A stretch of 64,000 nucleotides of DNA from Bacteroidaceae bacterium. GTDB taxonomy: Bacteria > Bacteroidota > Bacteroidia > Bacteroidales > Bacteroidaceae. Of the stretch, positions 53,635 to 62,062 are shown one piece after another. How positions within the stretch are numbered: position 1 is the first letter of the stretch; every line of letters begins with the position of its first letter. The position numbers and the translations under genes were made by a program. The stretch lies in the NCBI GenBank assembly GCA_017427065.1, contig JAFRTL010000002.1:1-64000 (forward strand). The letters run 5' to 3'. The notes under the pieces were generated by a model. That model saw only the letters and a program-made list of their open reading frames with translations. It did no database searches and had not been told where the DNA came from.

Positions 53635-55341
53635 TTGAATTTTAAGATCTTATATATTGTTTTATTGTTGTGTGCAGTGTTGCCGCTGCATGCACAGACA
53701 AAGCTTTCGGAAGCAGAGCAGAAACGTTTTGACTACTACTTCCTGGAGTCGGTCAATTGTAAACTAAAGCAGGACTACACATCCGCATACCAGATGCTGG
53801 AGCATTGCCTTGCCATTAACCCTACCTCTGCTGCTGCACATTACGAACTTTCTCAATACTACTTGATACTGGGACAGGCGGAGAAGGGATTGGAAGCCTT
53901 AGAGAAAGCTGTTGAATATGCCCCAGATAATTATTGGTATGGTCAGGGATTAGCTAATCTTTACTTACAACAAGGACAGGAAGGTAAAGCACTGGAATTG
54001 ATAGAGGAAATGACAAGGCGCTTTCCTGATCATGTCGAATTGCTATATACACTAGAAACACTCTATGATCGTAGTAGGCAATACGAGAAAGTTATCGAGG
54101 TGCTTAATATTCTGGAGCAAAGACGTGGTAAAAGTGAAGCTTTGACGATGGAGAAATACCGCATCTATCGACAGATGGATGATGAGAAGAGTGCTTTTAG
54201 AGAAATAGAAAGTCTAGTGAAGGAATATCCTAACGAAATGCGTTATCAAGTAGCGCTAGGAGATGCCTATCTACAAACAGGAAAGCGAGATAAAGCGCAT
54301 CAGATTTATAAGGATGTACTGAAACGTGAACCTGATAATGCTGCGGCACTTTATTCGTTAGCGTCTTACTATGAATTGACCGACCAAAAGGATCTTTATG
54401 AGCAGATATTGGATTCGCTGTTAATTAACAAAAAAGTGGAAGATGCTGTGAAGGTCAATGTGATGCGTCGCCTTATCGTGGAAGTTGAACAAGCGGGACA
54501 GGATAGTTCGAAGGTTATCAACCGCTTTGAGCGCATCTTACAACAAGATACCGAGAATGCTGACCTTACTATGCTTTATGTTCAGTATCTCATAGCCAAG
54601 AATATGCAAAAAGAATCTAAGCCTGTGCTTAGGAAGCTTCTTCAGATAGATCCTACCAATAGTAGTGGAAGAATGATGCTTCTGCAAGATGCTGTAAACG
54701 TGGAGGACTATGCGGAAATTATCAATCTCTGTGAAGCAGGCGTGGAAGCCAGTCCTGATGCTTTGGAATTTTATTATTATCTTTCGATTGCCTATGCCCA
54801 TGAGCAGCGACACGATGATGTCATCAGAACATGTAAGGCAGCACTTGAACATACCAATGATCAAAGTACCAAGGAGGTCGTCTCCGACTTTTATTCTATA
54901 CTTGGTGATACATACCATACCAAAGGCGATTTGACTCAGGCTTTTGAAGCTTATGAAAAAGCCATAGAACAGAATGCCAACAATATCAGTGCGTTGAACA
55001 ACTATGCCTACTATCTTTCACTTGAAAAGCGAGATCTGGATCGTGCCGAGGAAATGAGTTACAAAACTGTGAAAGCAGAGCCTGAAAATGGTACTTATCT
55101 GGATACATATGCTTGGATTCTTTTTGTAAAGGGCAATTATACACAAGCCAAACTTTACATAGACATGGCATTGAAAAGTGAGGATGCCCATAGTGCCGAT
55201 ATCATGGAGCACTGTGGGGACATCTATTATAAAACAGGAGATACGGCAGGTGCCTTGGAATATTGGCAAAAGGCATTGGAATTGGGAAGTAGTTCGTCAA
55301 AGTTGAAACAAAAGATCAGTCAGAGAAAATATGTGGAATAG
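53635..55341 (+). CDS. Exported tetratricopeptide-repeat protein, TTG start
   Basis: A 568-residue secreted or periplasmic TPR protein. A signal peptide (ILYIVLLLCAVLPLHAQ) is followed by about a dozen TPR units, for example SAAAHYELSQYYLILGQAEKGLEALEKAV and DTYHTKGDLTQAFEAYEKAIEQN. The only start that keeps the signal peptide is TTG 53635, because the codon two triplets upstream is the dut stop TGA, in the same frame; no in-frame ATG precedes the signal. It overlaps the DUF4292 gene by 11 bases. By its neighbours it belongs to an envelope module. Confidence 0.88.
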   Translation: MNFKILYIVLLLCAVLPLHAQTKLSEAEQKRFDYYFLESVNCKLKQDYTSAYQMLEHCLAINPTSAAAHYELSQYYLILGQAEKGLEALEKAVEYAPDNYWYGQGLANLYLQQGQEGKALELIEEMTRRFPDHVELLYTLETLYDRSRQYEKVIEVLNILEQRRGKSEALTMEKYRIYRQMDDEKSAFREIESLVKEYPNEMRYQVALGDAYLQTGKRDKAHQIYKDVLKREPDNAAALYSLASYYELTDQKDLYEQILDSLLINKKVEDAVKVNVMRRLIVEVEQAGQDSSKVINRFERILQQDTENADLTMLYVQYLIAKNMQKESKPVLRKLLQIDPTNSSGRMMLLQDAVNVEDYAEIINLCEAGVEASPDALEFYYYLSIAYAHEQRHDDVIRTCKAALEHTNDQSTKEVVSDFYSILGDTYHTKGDLTQAFEAYEKAIEQNANNISALNNYAYYLSLEKRDLDRAEEMSYKTVKAEPENGTYLDTYAWILFVKGNYTQAKLYIDMALKSEDAHSADIMEHCGDIYYKTGDTAGALEYWQKALELGSSSSKLKQKISQRKYVE

Positions 55342-55912
55342 CAAGCAGAAATATAGAAGTGGCATGGGCGTGCTGATAGCACTGCTGATGCTGGCATTCA
55401 CGGGATGTAAGACTTCCAAACAAGCTGCAAGAGTTGGTAGTGAGGAGAGTATGTATTTGTCATCAAAAGTAGAAGTAACCATTCCTCATGGAGATGCTGT
55501 GTACTCTGTCAATGGCACTATGAAATTGAAAAAAAATGAAATTGTGCAAGTCTCCTTCCTTATGCCTATCTTGCGCACGGAAGTGGCACGCATTGAAATC
55601 ACTCCTGACATCATCTTCCTTGTGGATAGGATGAATCATCGCTATGTGCGCACCACGAAGGAAGAACTGAAGGACAGACTACCTAGAAGATGGACATATA
55701 ATAGATTGGAGGACTTGATTTATCAAGCTTCTGAGCCTGACGGAAAGAAGACTATCTCTGGCGAGGAATTTGGCTTGGCAAAACTAGAGAAAGCTCGCGT
55801 AGAATTGTCAGATTTCTCACGGGAAGAAAACAATGTGAAACCCACCACGCTTTCTTCCCGATACACGGAAGTGACATTGGATGAATTACTTCAATTCCTC
55901 TTGAGTTTATGA
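55331..55912 (+). CDS. DUF4292 family lipoprotein
   Basis: A 193-residue predicted lipoprotein, DUF4292. The signal ends in lipobox FTGC near residue 26 (MGVLIALLMLAFTGC). The body resembles LolA/LolB-type envelope proteins (MYLSSKVEVTIPHGDAVYSV, VSFLMPILRTEVARIEITP, FLVDRMNHRYVRTTKEEL), the fold this family is thought to share, so lipoprotein or lipid handling is possible. It overlaps both neighbours (11 bases with the TPR gene, 4 with the EnvC-like gene). Confidence 0.88.
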   Translation: MWNSKQKYRSGMGVLIALLMLAFTGCKTSKQAARVGSEESMYLSSKVEVTIPHGDAVYSVNGTMKLKKNEIVQVSFLMPILRTEVARIEITPDIIFLVDRMNHRYVRTTKEELKDRLPRRWTYNRLEDLIYQASEPDGKKTISGEEFGLAKLEKARVELSDFSREENNVKPTTLSSRYTEVTLDELLQFLLSL

Positions 55913-57228
55913 AACGTTTGCTGCTTCTCCTTTGGTGTTGTTTGTTGCTGATTCCCTCGGGGGCTCAGACTAACAAGCGTATCAAGGATTTGCAAAATCG
56001 ACAAGGACAGCTGAAAAAACAAATTGAGGAAACGCGGACGTTGTTGAATACGACAAAGAAGGATATGGGTAGTCAGTTGAATAGCTTGAATGCCCTTTCC
56101 GGACAGATAGAGGAACGTCGTAAATACATCGATACACTGACAAATGATGTTGCACAGATAGAAGAAGAAATGGGCATTGTGGAACGACAGTTGTCAGGTC
56201 TTCAGACCGATTTGTTAGTCGCTAAAGACAATTACATTGCTTCACTGCGTTATCTTCAAAGACATGGTTCTATACAACAGAAACTGATGTTCATCTTTTC
56301 TGCTAAAAACCTTTCGCAAACCCTCAGAAGACTGCGTTATGTGCGAGAGTATGCCTCCTCACAGAAAGAGCAAGGATTGGCAATGCAGCAAATGCAACAG
56401 GAGATAACTGCTAAGCGTAAAGAATTGGAGGAGGTAAAGGCATCGAAAACTGACATGCTGCAATTGCGTGAAACGGAACGTAGAGAATTGGAATTACAGG
56501 AAAGAGAGAAACGGGCGATAGTTTCAGAATTACAGAAAAAGCAGCGCAGTCTTCAAGATGAAATCAAGAAGAAACAAGCAGAAGCCAATAAACTTAATGC
56601 TCAGATTGATAAATTGGTGGCAGATGAGATAGAAAAGGCACGGAAGCAAGCTGAAGAAGAGGCCAAAAGGGAAGCGGAAGCCAAGAAGAAAGAAGTGGCA
56701 AATGCCTCAAAGACACAGACCAAGAGTGAAACCGCCAAGGCTGCTCCCAAGACCGAAAGTAAACCTGCTGCTACTACAACATACAGTTCCAATAATTCCG
56801 ATAAGGTCTTGTCCTCAAATTTTGAACAAAACAGAGGCAAATTACCAGTGCCTATCACAACATCGTATATTGTGGTAAGCCATTTCGGACAATATAACGT
56901 GGAGGGGATGAGGAATGTCACTCTCGATAACAAAGGTATCGACATACAAGGAAAGCCAGGAGCAAAGGCACGTGCCGTTTTCAATGGAAAAGTGGCAGCA
57001 ATCTTCCAACTCAACGGACTTTTCAACGTTCTAGTAAGACATGGACAGTATATCTCTGTCTATTGCAATCTCTCATCTACGAGCGTAAAACAAGGAGACG
57101 ATGTTAGCACTCGACAAGAATTAGGTACCGTATATACCGATACCTCCAATGATAACCGTACGGTGCTTCATTTCCAATTGCGAAAAGAGCGCGATAAACT
57201 CAATCCCGAGCGATGGTTGCATCTATAA
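55909..57228 (+). CDS. EnvC-like murein hydrolase activator (degenerate M23)
   Basis: A 439-residue exported protein: signal peptide (LLLLLWCCLLLIPSGAQ), two long coiled coils (about residues 20-120 and 150-255), a linker rich in K, A, T and S, and a C-terminal LytM/M23 domain (about 305-439). In that domain the first zinc ligand motif HxGxD is replaced by NKGIDI, while later HxH-type elements (VRHGQYISVY; VLHFQLRKE) remain. Loss of a metal ligand plus the coiled coils matches EnvC, which activates amidases at the septum rather than cutting murein. The tail overlaps the convergent M20 gene by six bases. Confidence 0.9.
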   Translation: MKRLLLLLWCCLLLIPSGAQTNKRIKDLQNRQGQLKKQIEETRTLLNTTKKDMGSQLNSLNALSGQIEERRKYIDTLTNDVAQIEEEMGIVERQLSGLQTDLLVAKDNYIASLRYLQRHGSIQQKLMFIFSAKNLSQTLRRLRYVREYASSQKEQGLAMQQMQQEITAKRKELEEVKASKTDMLQLRETERRELELQEREKRAIVSELQKKQRSLQDEIKKKQAEANKLNAQIDKLVADEIEKARKQAEEEAKREAEAKKKEVANASKTQTKSETAKAAPKTESKPAATTTYSSNNSDKVLSSNFEQNRGKLPVPITTSYIVVSHFGQYNVEGMRNVTLDNKGIDIQGKPGAKARAVFNGKVAAIFQLNGLFNVLVRHGQYISVYCNLSSTSVKQGDDVSTRQELGTVYTDTSNDNRTVLHFQLRKERDKLNPERWLHL

Positions 57229-58290
57229 AGTTGCCCCATCTAAGATTTTCAAATAGAATTCGATAGCTTCCTCTATTTCCGACAAGTAGATAAACTCATC
57301 TGCAGTATGACTGCGATTACTCTTTCCAGGACCTAATTTCAAGGAAGAGAACGGCATTAATGCTTGATCGGATAAGGTGGGAGATCCAAACGGCTGGCGT
57401 CCTAATGAAATCATGCGTTGTACCAGTGGATGAGTAATCTCTACATGGGAAGAACTGAGTCTGAAAGAACGTGCCTTCACTTCAGAAGCGACATGTTGAC
57501 AAATGATGTCATATATTTCCTGATTACTATAGCATTCATTGCTGCGGATATCCACTACAAAATCGCACTTGTCGGGTACCACATTGTGTTGTGTGCCTGC
57601 ATTCACCATTGTCACACTCATCTTCACAGGACCAAGTAATGGGGAGACTTTCTCAAATTGATAGTCGCGGAACCATGCCATATCCTTCATGGCCAGATAT
57701 ATGGCATTGATGCCTTCGTTTCTGGCAGCATGTCCCGATTTTCCATGTGAAGTCACATCCAGCACCATCAGTCCTTTCTCAGCAATGGCCGGTTGCATTT
57801 CTGTTGGTTCACCAACGATGGCAAAGTTGATAGGAGGTAATAGCGGAAGTACACTTTCGATGCCTTCTTTTCCAGAGACTTCCTCTTCGCAAGAAGCCAA
57901 GAATATGAGGTTGTAAGTTTGGGTAGTACGACATAGTTGCATGAATGCTTGCATCAAACTTACCACACTAGCTCCCGCATCATTACTGCCTAGTCCATAG
58001 AGTTTTCCATCTTCTAAAGATGGAAGGAAGGGATCACGTGTCCATCCGCTAACTGGTTTCACGGAGTCGATGTGTGAATTCAGTAAAAGTGTTGGTTTCT
58101 TAAGGGAAAAATCAGGACTTAGACACCAGACGTTGTTGCCTTTCCGTCCGGTTTCCATGCCTTGCTCCTCAAGATATAGTTGCACTTGATTGGCTGCCAG
58201 TTCTTCCTCTCTGCTGATGGATGGAATGGCAATCAACTTGCTTAGCAGTTCCGTGGCTTCATGCGCCATGAAAGATAGATGTTCATTCAT
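57223..58290 (-). CDS. M20-family deacylase (ArgE-like)
   Basis: A 355-residue zinc amidohydrolase of the M20 family. Metal-site motifs: LLNSHIDSVKP, GLGSNDAGASVVSLM, FLASCEEEVSGKEG with the catalytic Glu pair, and VGEPTEMQPAIAEKG; the dimerisation domain holds HGKSGHAARNEGINAI. In this phylum such proteins include N-acetyl- or N-succinyl-ornithine deacetylases of arginine synthesis, which is the likeliest role, but no arg gene is adjacent. No export signal. Confidence 0.88.
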   Translation of the reverse strand: MNEHLSFMAHEATELLSKLIAIPSISREEELAANQVQLYLEEQGMETGRKGNNVWCLSPDFSLKKPTLLLNSHIDSVKPVSGWTRDPFLPSLEDGKLYGLGSNDAGASVVSLMQAFMQLCRTTQTYNLIFLASCEEEVSGKEGIESVLPLLPPINFAIVGEPTEMQPAIAEKGLMVLDVTSHGKSGHAARNEGINAIYLAMKDMAWFRDYQFEKVSPLLGPVKMSVTMVNAGTQHNVVPDKCDFVVDIRSNECYSNQEIYDIICQHVASEVKARSFRLSSSHVEITHPLVQRMISLGRQPFGSPTLSDQALMPFSSLKLGPGKSNRSHTADEFIYLSEIEEAIEFYLKILDGATL

Positions 58291-58339
58291 ACATTCATGT
58301 TTTCGTTGCGAAAATACGGAAAAAGGAAAATATATTTTC

Positions 58340-58389
58340 CTAACTAGGAAAAAATATTTCTCTAACTAGGAAAAAATAACTCTAACTAG
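58340..58389. repeat. Three tandem CTAACTAG motifs upstream of the acyl-CoA ligase gene
   Basis: CTAACTAG occurs at 58340-58347, 58362-58369 and 58382-58389, 22 and 20 bases apart, i.e. on the same face of the helix. Flanks are A-rich (AGGAAAAAATA). They end about 40 bases upstream of the -33 element of the ligase gene, a good place for a regulator. Confidence 0.75.
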
Positions 58390-58429
58390 AGACAAATAAC
58401 TGCTCAATTCAAGAAAATGACGTTGAAAG

Positions 58430-58460
58430 TTTGATAATTGCCAAGAAAGAAGTACCTTTG
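58430..58460 (+). promoter_or_regulatory. Promoter of the acyl-CoA ligase-prfB operon
   Basis: TTTG (58430-58433) and TACCTTTG (58453-58460) are separated by 19 bases; transcription should start near 58467. Confidence 0.8.
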
Positions 58461-58486
58461 AACTGCCTAACTAAAAATGTAAAATT

Positions 58487-60292
58487 ATGACTATACATCA
58501 TTTTTCTGTTTTAATTCATCGTCAGGCTGAGAAGTATGGGGATAAAGTGGCCCTTAAATATCGAGATTACTCAAAAGAACAATGGCTTCCCATTACTTGG
58601 AGACAATTCTCCGACAATGTGCGTCAGGTAGCCAATGCATTGGTAGCTTTTGGCGTGAAAGAATTTGAGAATGTAGGCATATTCTCTCAGAATAAACCAG
58701 AAAGTTTTTATGTGGATTTTGGTTGTTTTGCCAACAGAGCAGTGACCATTCCACTCTATGCTACCAGTTCTCCGGAACAAGCACGCTATATCATCAATGA
58801 TGCTCATTTGCGACTGCTGTTTGTTGGAGAGCAATTCCAGTATGATGCAGCCATCTCCGTGCAAGGCTATTGCCATACATTGGAACAAATCATTATCTAT
58901 GATCATACGGTGGTAAGAGACCCTCGCGATAAGACTTCCATCTATTTTGATGAGTTCTTGAAGAAAGGAGAGGGCTTGCCATTCAATGAAGTCGTGGAAG
59001 CACGTACTTCAAGAGCTTCGTTTGATGACCTTGCAAATATCCTTTACACTTCTGGCACTACGGGTGAACCTAAGGGTGTGATGCTGCACCATTACAATTG
59101 GCAGGAAGCCATGCGCACGCATCATGAACGCCTCTATACCATCAGTGATCAGGATGTTTCGATGAACTTCCTTCCATTGACGCACGTATTCGAGCGTGGA
59201 TGGTGTTATGTCTGCCTTAATGAAGGTGTCCAGATATGCATCAACCTTCGTCCTGCTGATATTCAGAAGACTATTCGCGAGGTACGTCCTAACTATATGT
59301 GTAGTGTTCCTCGTTTCTGGGAGAAGGTCTATATTGCAGTACAACAAAAGATTGCCAAGGAGAGCGGTGTGAGAAAGGCGTTGATGCTCAATGCAATAAA
59401 GACAGGTAAGGCCTATAATGTAGATTATCTTAGTAAAGGCAAGCAACCACCCGCATGGCTGAAGTTGAAGTACAAATTCTATGATTCAACTATACTCTCA
59501 ACCTTGCGAAAGGTGGTGGGTGTAGAAAATGGCAAGTTCTTCCCAACGGCAGGTGCCTCTGTATCCGATGAGGTCTGTGAGTTTACGCATGCAGCAGGCA
59601 TTAATATGATGGTGGGCTATGGACTTACTGAGAGTACGGCAACCGTTTGTTGTTTCCCTGTAGATAAGTTCATCATCGGCTCTGTGGGTGAGATTATGCC
59701 TGATTTGGAAGTGAAGATTGGAGAAAACAGTGAAATTCTGCTCCGTGGAAAGACCATCATGAGTGGATATTACCATAAAGCCGAGTCAACGGCGAGAGCC
59801 ATCGACAAAGATGGTTGGTTCCATACGGGTGATTCTGGTTATCTGGAAGGTCGTACCTTGTTCTTGAAAGAACGACTGAAAGACCTTTTCAAGACCTCCA
59901 ATGGCAAATATATCAGTCCGCAAGCCATAGAAACCAAGTTGGCTGTAGATCAATATTTCGAACAAGTCGCAGTGATTGCCGATAGATATAAATTCGTTTC
60001 AGCCCTTATCGTTCCAAATTACAAGGAAGTGGAAGCCTATGCTAAGAGTAAAGGCATTCGTTACGGAGGCATGGACGACTTGCTGCTGAATCCACAGATT
60101 AAGGAACTCTTCCAGTCGCGCATGGATACTTTGCAACAGCAGTTTGCCAACTATGAACGCATTAAGCGTTTCACATTGTTGCCAGAGCCGTTCAGCATGG
60201 AGCGTGGAGAACTAACCAATACGTTGAAGCTTCGCCGTAACGTTGTGGAACAGAATTACAAGGAAATCATTGATAAAATGTATCAGGAATAA
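58487..60292 (+). CDS. Long-chain fatty acid--CoA ligase-type AMP-forming synthetase
   Basis: A 601-residue ANL-superfamily enzyme of the FadD15/FAA1-like group, which activates fatty acids with ATP and CoA. Motifs: P-loop ILYTSGTTGEPKGVMLHH, FLPLTHVFERGW, VGYGLTESTATVCC, KDGWFHTGDSGYLE and KTSNGKYISPQAIE. No signal peptide; a peripheral membrane enzyme is likely. prfB starts 3 bases after the stop, so the two are co-transcribed. Three CTAACTAG motifs precede the promoter. Confidence 0.93.
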   Translation: MTIHHFSVLIHRQAEKYGDKVALKYRDYSKEQWLPITWRQFSDNVRQVANALVAFGVKEFENVGIFSQNKPESFYVDFGCFANRAVTIPLYATSSPEQARYIINDAHLRLLFVGEQFQYDAAISVQGYCHTLEQIIIYDHTVVRDPRDKTSIYFDEFLKKGEGLPFNEVVEARTSRASFDDLANILYTSGTTGEPKGVMLHHYNWQEAMRTHHERLYTISDQDVSMNFLPLTHVFERGWCYVCLNEGVQICINLRPADIQKTIREVRPNYMCSVPRFWEKVYIAVQQKIAKESGVRKALMLNAIKTGKAYNVDYLSKGKQPPAWLKLKYKFYDSTILSTLRKVVGVENGKFFPTAGASVSDEVCEFTHAAGINMMVGYGLTESTATVCCFPVDKFIIGSVGEIMPDLEVKIGENSEILLRGKTIMSGYYHKAESTARAIDKDGWFHTGDSGYLEGRTLFLKERLKDLFKTSNGKYISPQAIETKLAVDQYFEQVAVIADRYKFVSALIVPNYKEVEAYAKSKGIRYGGMDDLLLNPQIKELFQSRMDTLQQQFANYERIKRFTLLPEPFSMERGELTNTLKLRRNVVEQNYKEIIDKMYQE

Positions 60293-60295
60293 ACT

Positions 60296-61408
60296 ATGAT
60301 AACATCAGATCAACTCAAAGAGGTTATCAACCGCACAGAGGCGTTGCATCGCTATTTGGACATCGATGCTAAGAAGATGGAATATGAAGAAGAGCAACTT
60401 CGTACTCAGGATCCTGACTTTTGGACAGATCAGAAGGTGGCAGAAGCTCAGATGAAGAAAGTGAAGGAGATAGAGAAATGGCTGAATGGGTATAAGGAGG
60501 TAAAGACTCTTACTGATGAACTTCAGCTTTCGTTCGACTTCTATAAAGAGGAGATGGTGACTGAAGAAGAGGTTGATGATAATTATAAGAAAGCACTTGA
60601 CGCTATCGAAGCTTTGGAACTGAAGAACATGCTGCGCGATGAGGCCGATCAAATGGATTGTGTACTCAAAATCAACTCTGGTGCTGGCGGTACTGAGAGT
60701 CAGGATTGGGCCAGTATGCTGATGCGCATGTACTTGCGTTATGCAGAGCGTCACGGCTATAAGACGAGCATTGCTAATGTACAGGATGGTGATGAAGCTG
60801 GAATCAAGAGCTGCACCATCGATATCACGGGCGATTTTGCATATGGATACTTGAAAGGTGAGAATGGTGTACACCGCTTGGTCCGCGTCTCTCCTTACAA
60901 CGCACAGGGTAAGCGAATGACCTCTTTTGCCTCTGTTTTTGCTGCTCCTTTGGTGGATGATACTATCGAGGTTAAAGTTGATATGTCGTGTGTGTCTTGG
61001 GATACTTTCCGAAGCAGTGGGGCAGGTGGTCAGAATGTCAATAAGGTAGAGTCGGGTGTACGACTACGCTATCAATATAAAGACCCTTATACTGGCGAAG
61101 AAGAAGAGATATTAATCGAAAATACGGAAACTCGCGACCAACCAAAGAACCGAGAGAATGCCATGCAGCACTTGAAATCTATCCTTTATGACAAGGAATT
61201 GCAGCACCGTAATGAGGAGAAAGCCAAAGTGGAAGCTGGCAAGAAGAAGATAGAGTGGGGCTCACAGATCCGTAGTTATGTCTTCGATGACCGTCGCGTG
61301 AAAGACCATCGGACAGGTTATCAGACAAGCGATGTAAACGGTGTAATGGATGGCGAGATCGATGAGTTCATCAAAGCTTATCTGATGGAGTTTTCAGGTG
61401 GTGAATAA
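60296..61408 (+). CDS. prfB: Peptide chain release factor 2
   Basis: Reads UGA and UAA stop codons and triggers peptide release. The 370-residue protein has the GGQ motif in RSSGAGGQNVNKVES near residue 245. In place of the E. coli SPF stop-reading tripeptide it has SPY (VRVSPYNAQGKRMTSF). The N-terminal region ALHRYLDIDAKK is encoded in one frame: the usual autoregulatory frameshift site with an internal UGA is absent. It lies 3 bases after the acyl-CoA ligase gene. Confidence 0.96.
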   Translation: MITSDQLKEVINRTEALHRYLDIDAKKMEYEEEQLRTQDPDFWTDQKVAEAQMKKVKEIEKWLNGYKEVKTLTDELQLSFDFYKEEMVTEEEVDDNYKKALDAIEALELKNMLRDEADQMDCVLKINSGAGGTESQDWASMLMRMYLRYAERHGYKTSIANVQDGDEAGIKSCTIDITGDFAYGYLKGENGVHRLVRVSPYNAQGKRMTSFASVFAAPLVDDTIEVKVDMSCVSWDTFRSSGAGGQNVNKVESGVRLRYQYKDPYTGEEEEILIENTETRDQPKNRENAMQHLKSILYDKELQHRNEEKAKVEAGKKKIEWGSQIRSYVFDDRRVKDHRTGYQTSDVNGVMDGEIDEFIKAYLMEFSGGE

Positions 61409-61431
61409 TAATAATCTAAAAATTAAATACT

Positions 61432-61575
61432 ATGTCAAAAGCTAAAAAAACAACTAAAAAAGAACTTCGTGCCCAGAAACAAGAGAAGCAAGCCAAAATG
61501 GTAATCCGTGGTATAGCTATTGTCTTGGCTATCCTTGTGCTGCTGATGTTTGTCTGGTACGCAGGAAAAATCTGA
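61432..61575 (+). CDS. Small 47-residue single-span membrane protein
   Basis: An intact small gene starting at ATG 61432. The N-terminal half is strongly basic (MSKAKKTTKKELRAQKQEKQ) and the C-terminal half is one hydrophobic membrane segment (GIAIVLAILVLLMFVWYAG), so the basic part should be cytoplasmic. It lies 23 bases after prfB and 2 bases before the CYTH gene, in the same direction, which argues for a real gene. Family unknown. Confidence 0.75.
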   Translation: MSKAKKTTKKELRAQKQEKQAKMVIRGIAIVLAILVLLMFVWYAGKI

Positions 61576-61577
61576 TT

Positions 61578-62051
61578 ATGCCTTATGAGATAGAGCGGAA
61601 GTTTCTGGTGAAAGGGGACTTCCGCACTCAAGCGTATGCTAAGAGCCGTATTATCCAAGGATATATCAGCAGTGCGCATGGTAGAACGGTAAGGGTGCGC
61701 ATTCGTGATGAACGTGGTTACCTTACGATTAAGGGACCTTCGGATATTGGCGGCTTGGTACGCTTTGAGTGGGAGAAAGAGATTCCATTGAGCGAGGCTC
61801 TACAACTCTTGAAGATTTGTGAGCCTGGGATAATTGACAAGACGCGCTACCTTGTCAAGAGTGGTAAACATACATTCGAGGTAGATGAGTTCTATGGCGA
61901 TAACCAGGGATTGGTTATGGCTGAGGTGGAATTAGGGGCTCCCGATGAACCATTTGAAAAACCAGATTTTATTGGTGAAGAAGTGACGGGCGACCGTCGA
62001 TATTACAATTCTCAACTTCGTCAGCATCCGTTCAAAGAATGGGGTGTGTAA
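61578..62051 (+). CDS. CYTH-domain triphosphate tunnel enzyme
   Basis: A 157-residue CYTH protein. The hallmark ExExK-type start is EIERKFLV; arginine/lysine strands (RTVRVRIRDERGYLTIKG, DKTRYLVKSGKHTFEVDEF) and the acidic strand VMAEVELG line the tunnel. Bacterial members hydrolyse inorganic triphosphate or similar substrates with Mg2+ or Mn2+. It starts two bases after the small membrane protein gene. Confidence 0.93.
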   Translation: MPYEIERKFLVKGDFRTQAYAKSRIIQGYISSAHGRTVRVRIRDERGYLTIKGPSDIGGLVRFEWEKEIPLSEALQLLKICEPGIIDKTRYLVKSGKHTFEVDEFYGDNQGLVMAEVELGAPDEPFEKPDFIGEEVTGDRRYYNSQLRQHPFKEWGV

Positions 62052-62062
62052 AATGAAAAACG

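Noticed and set aside
60330-60380. A programmed frameshift in prfB
   Set aside because: The reading frame is continuous through the YLDIDAKK region; there is no internal UGA or slippery CTTTGA.
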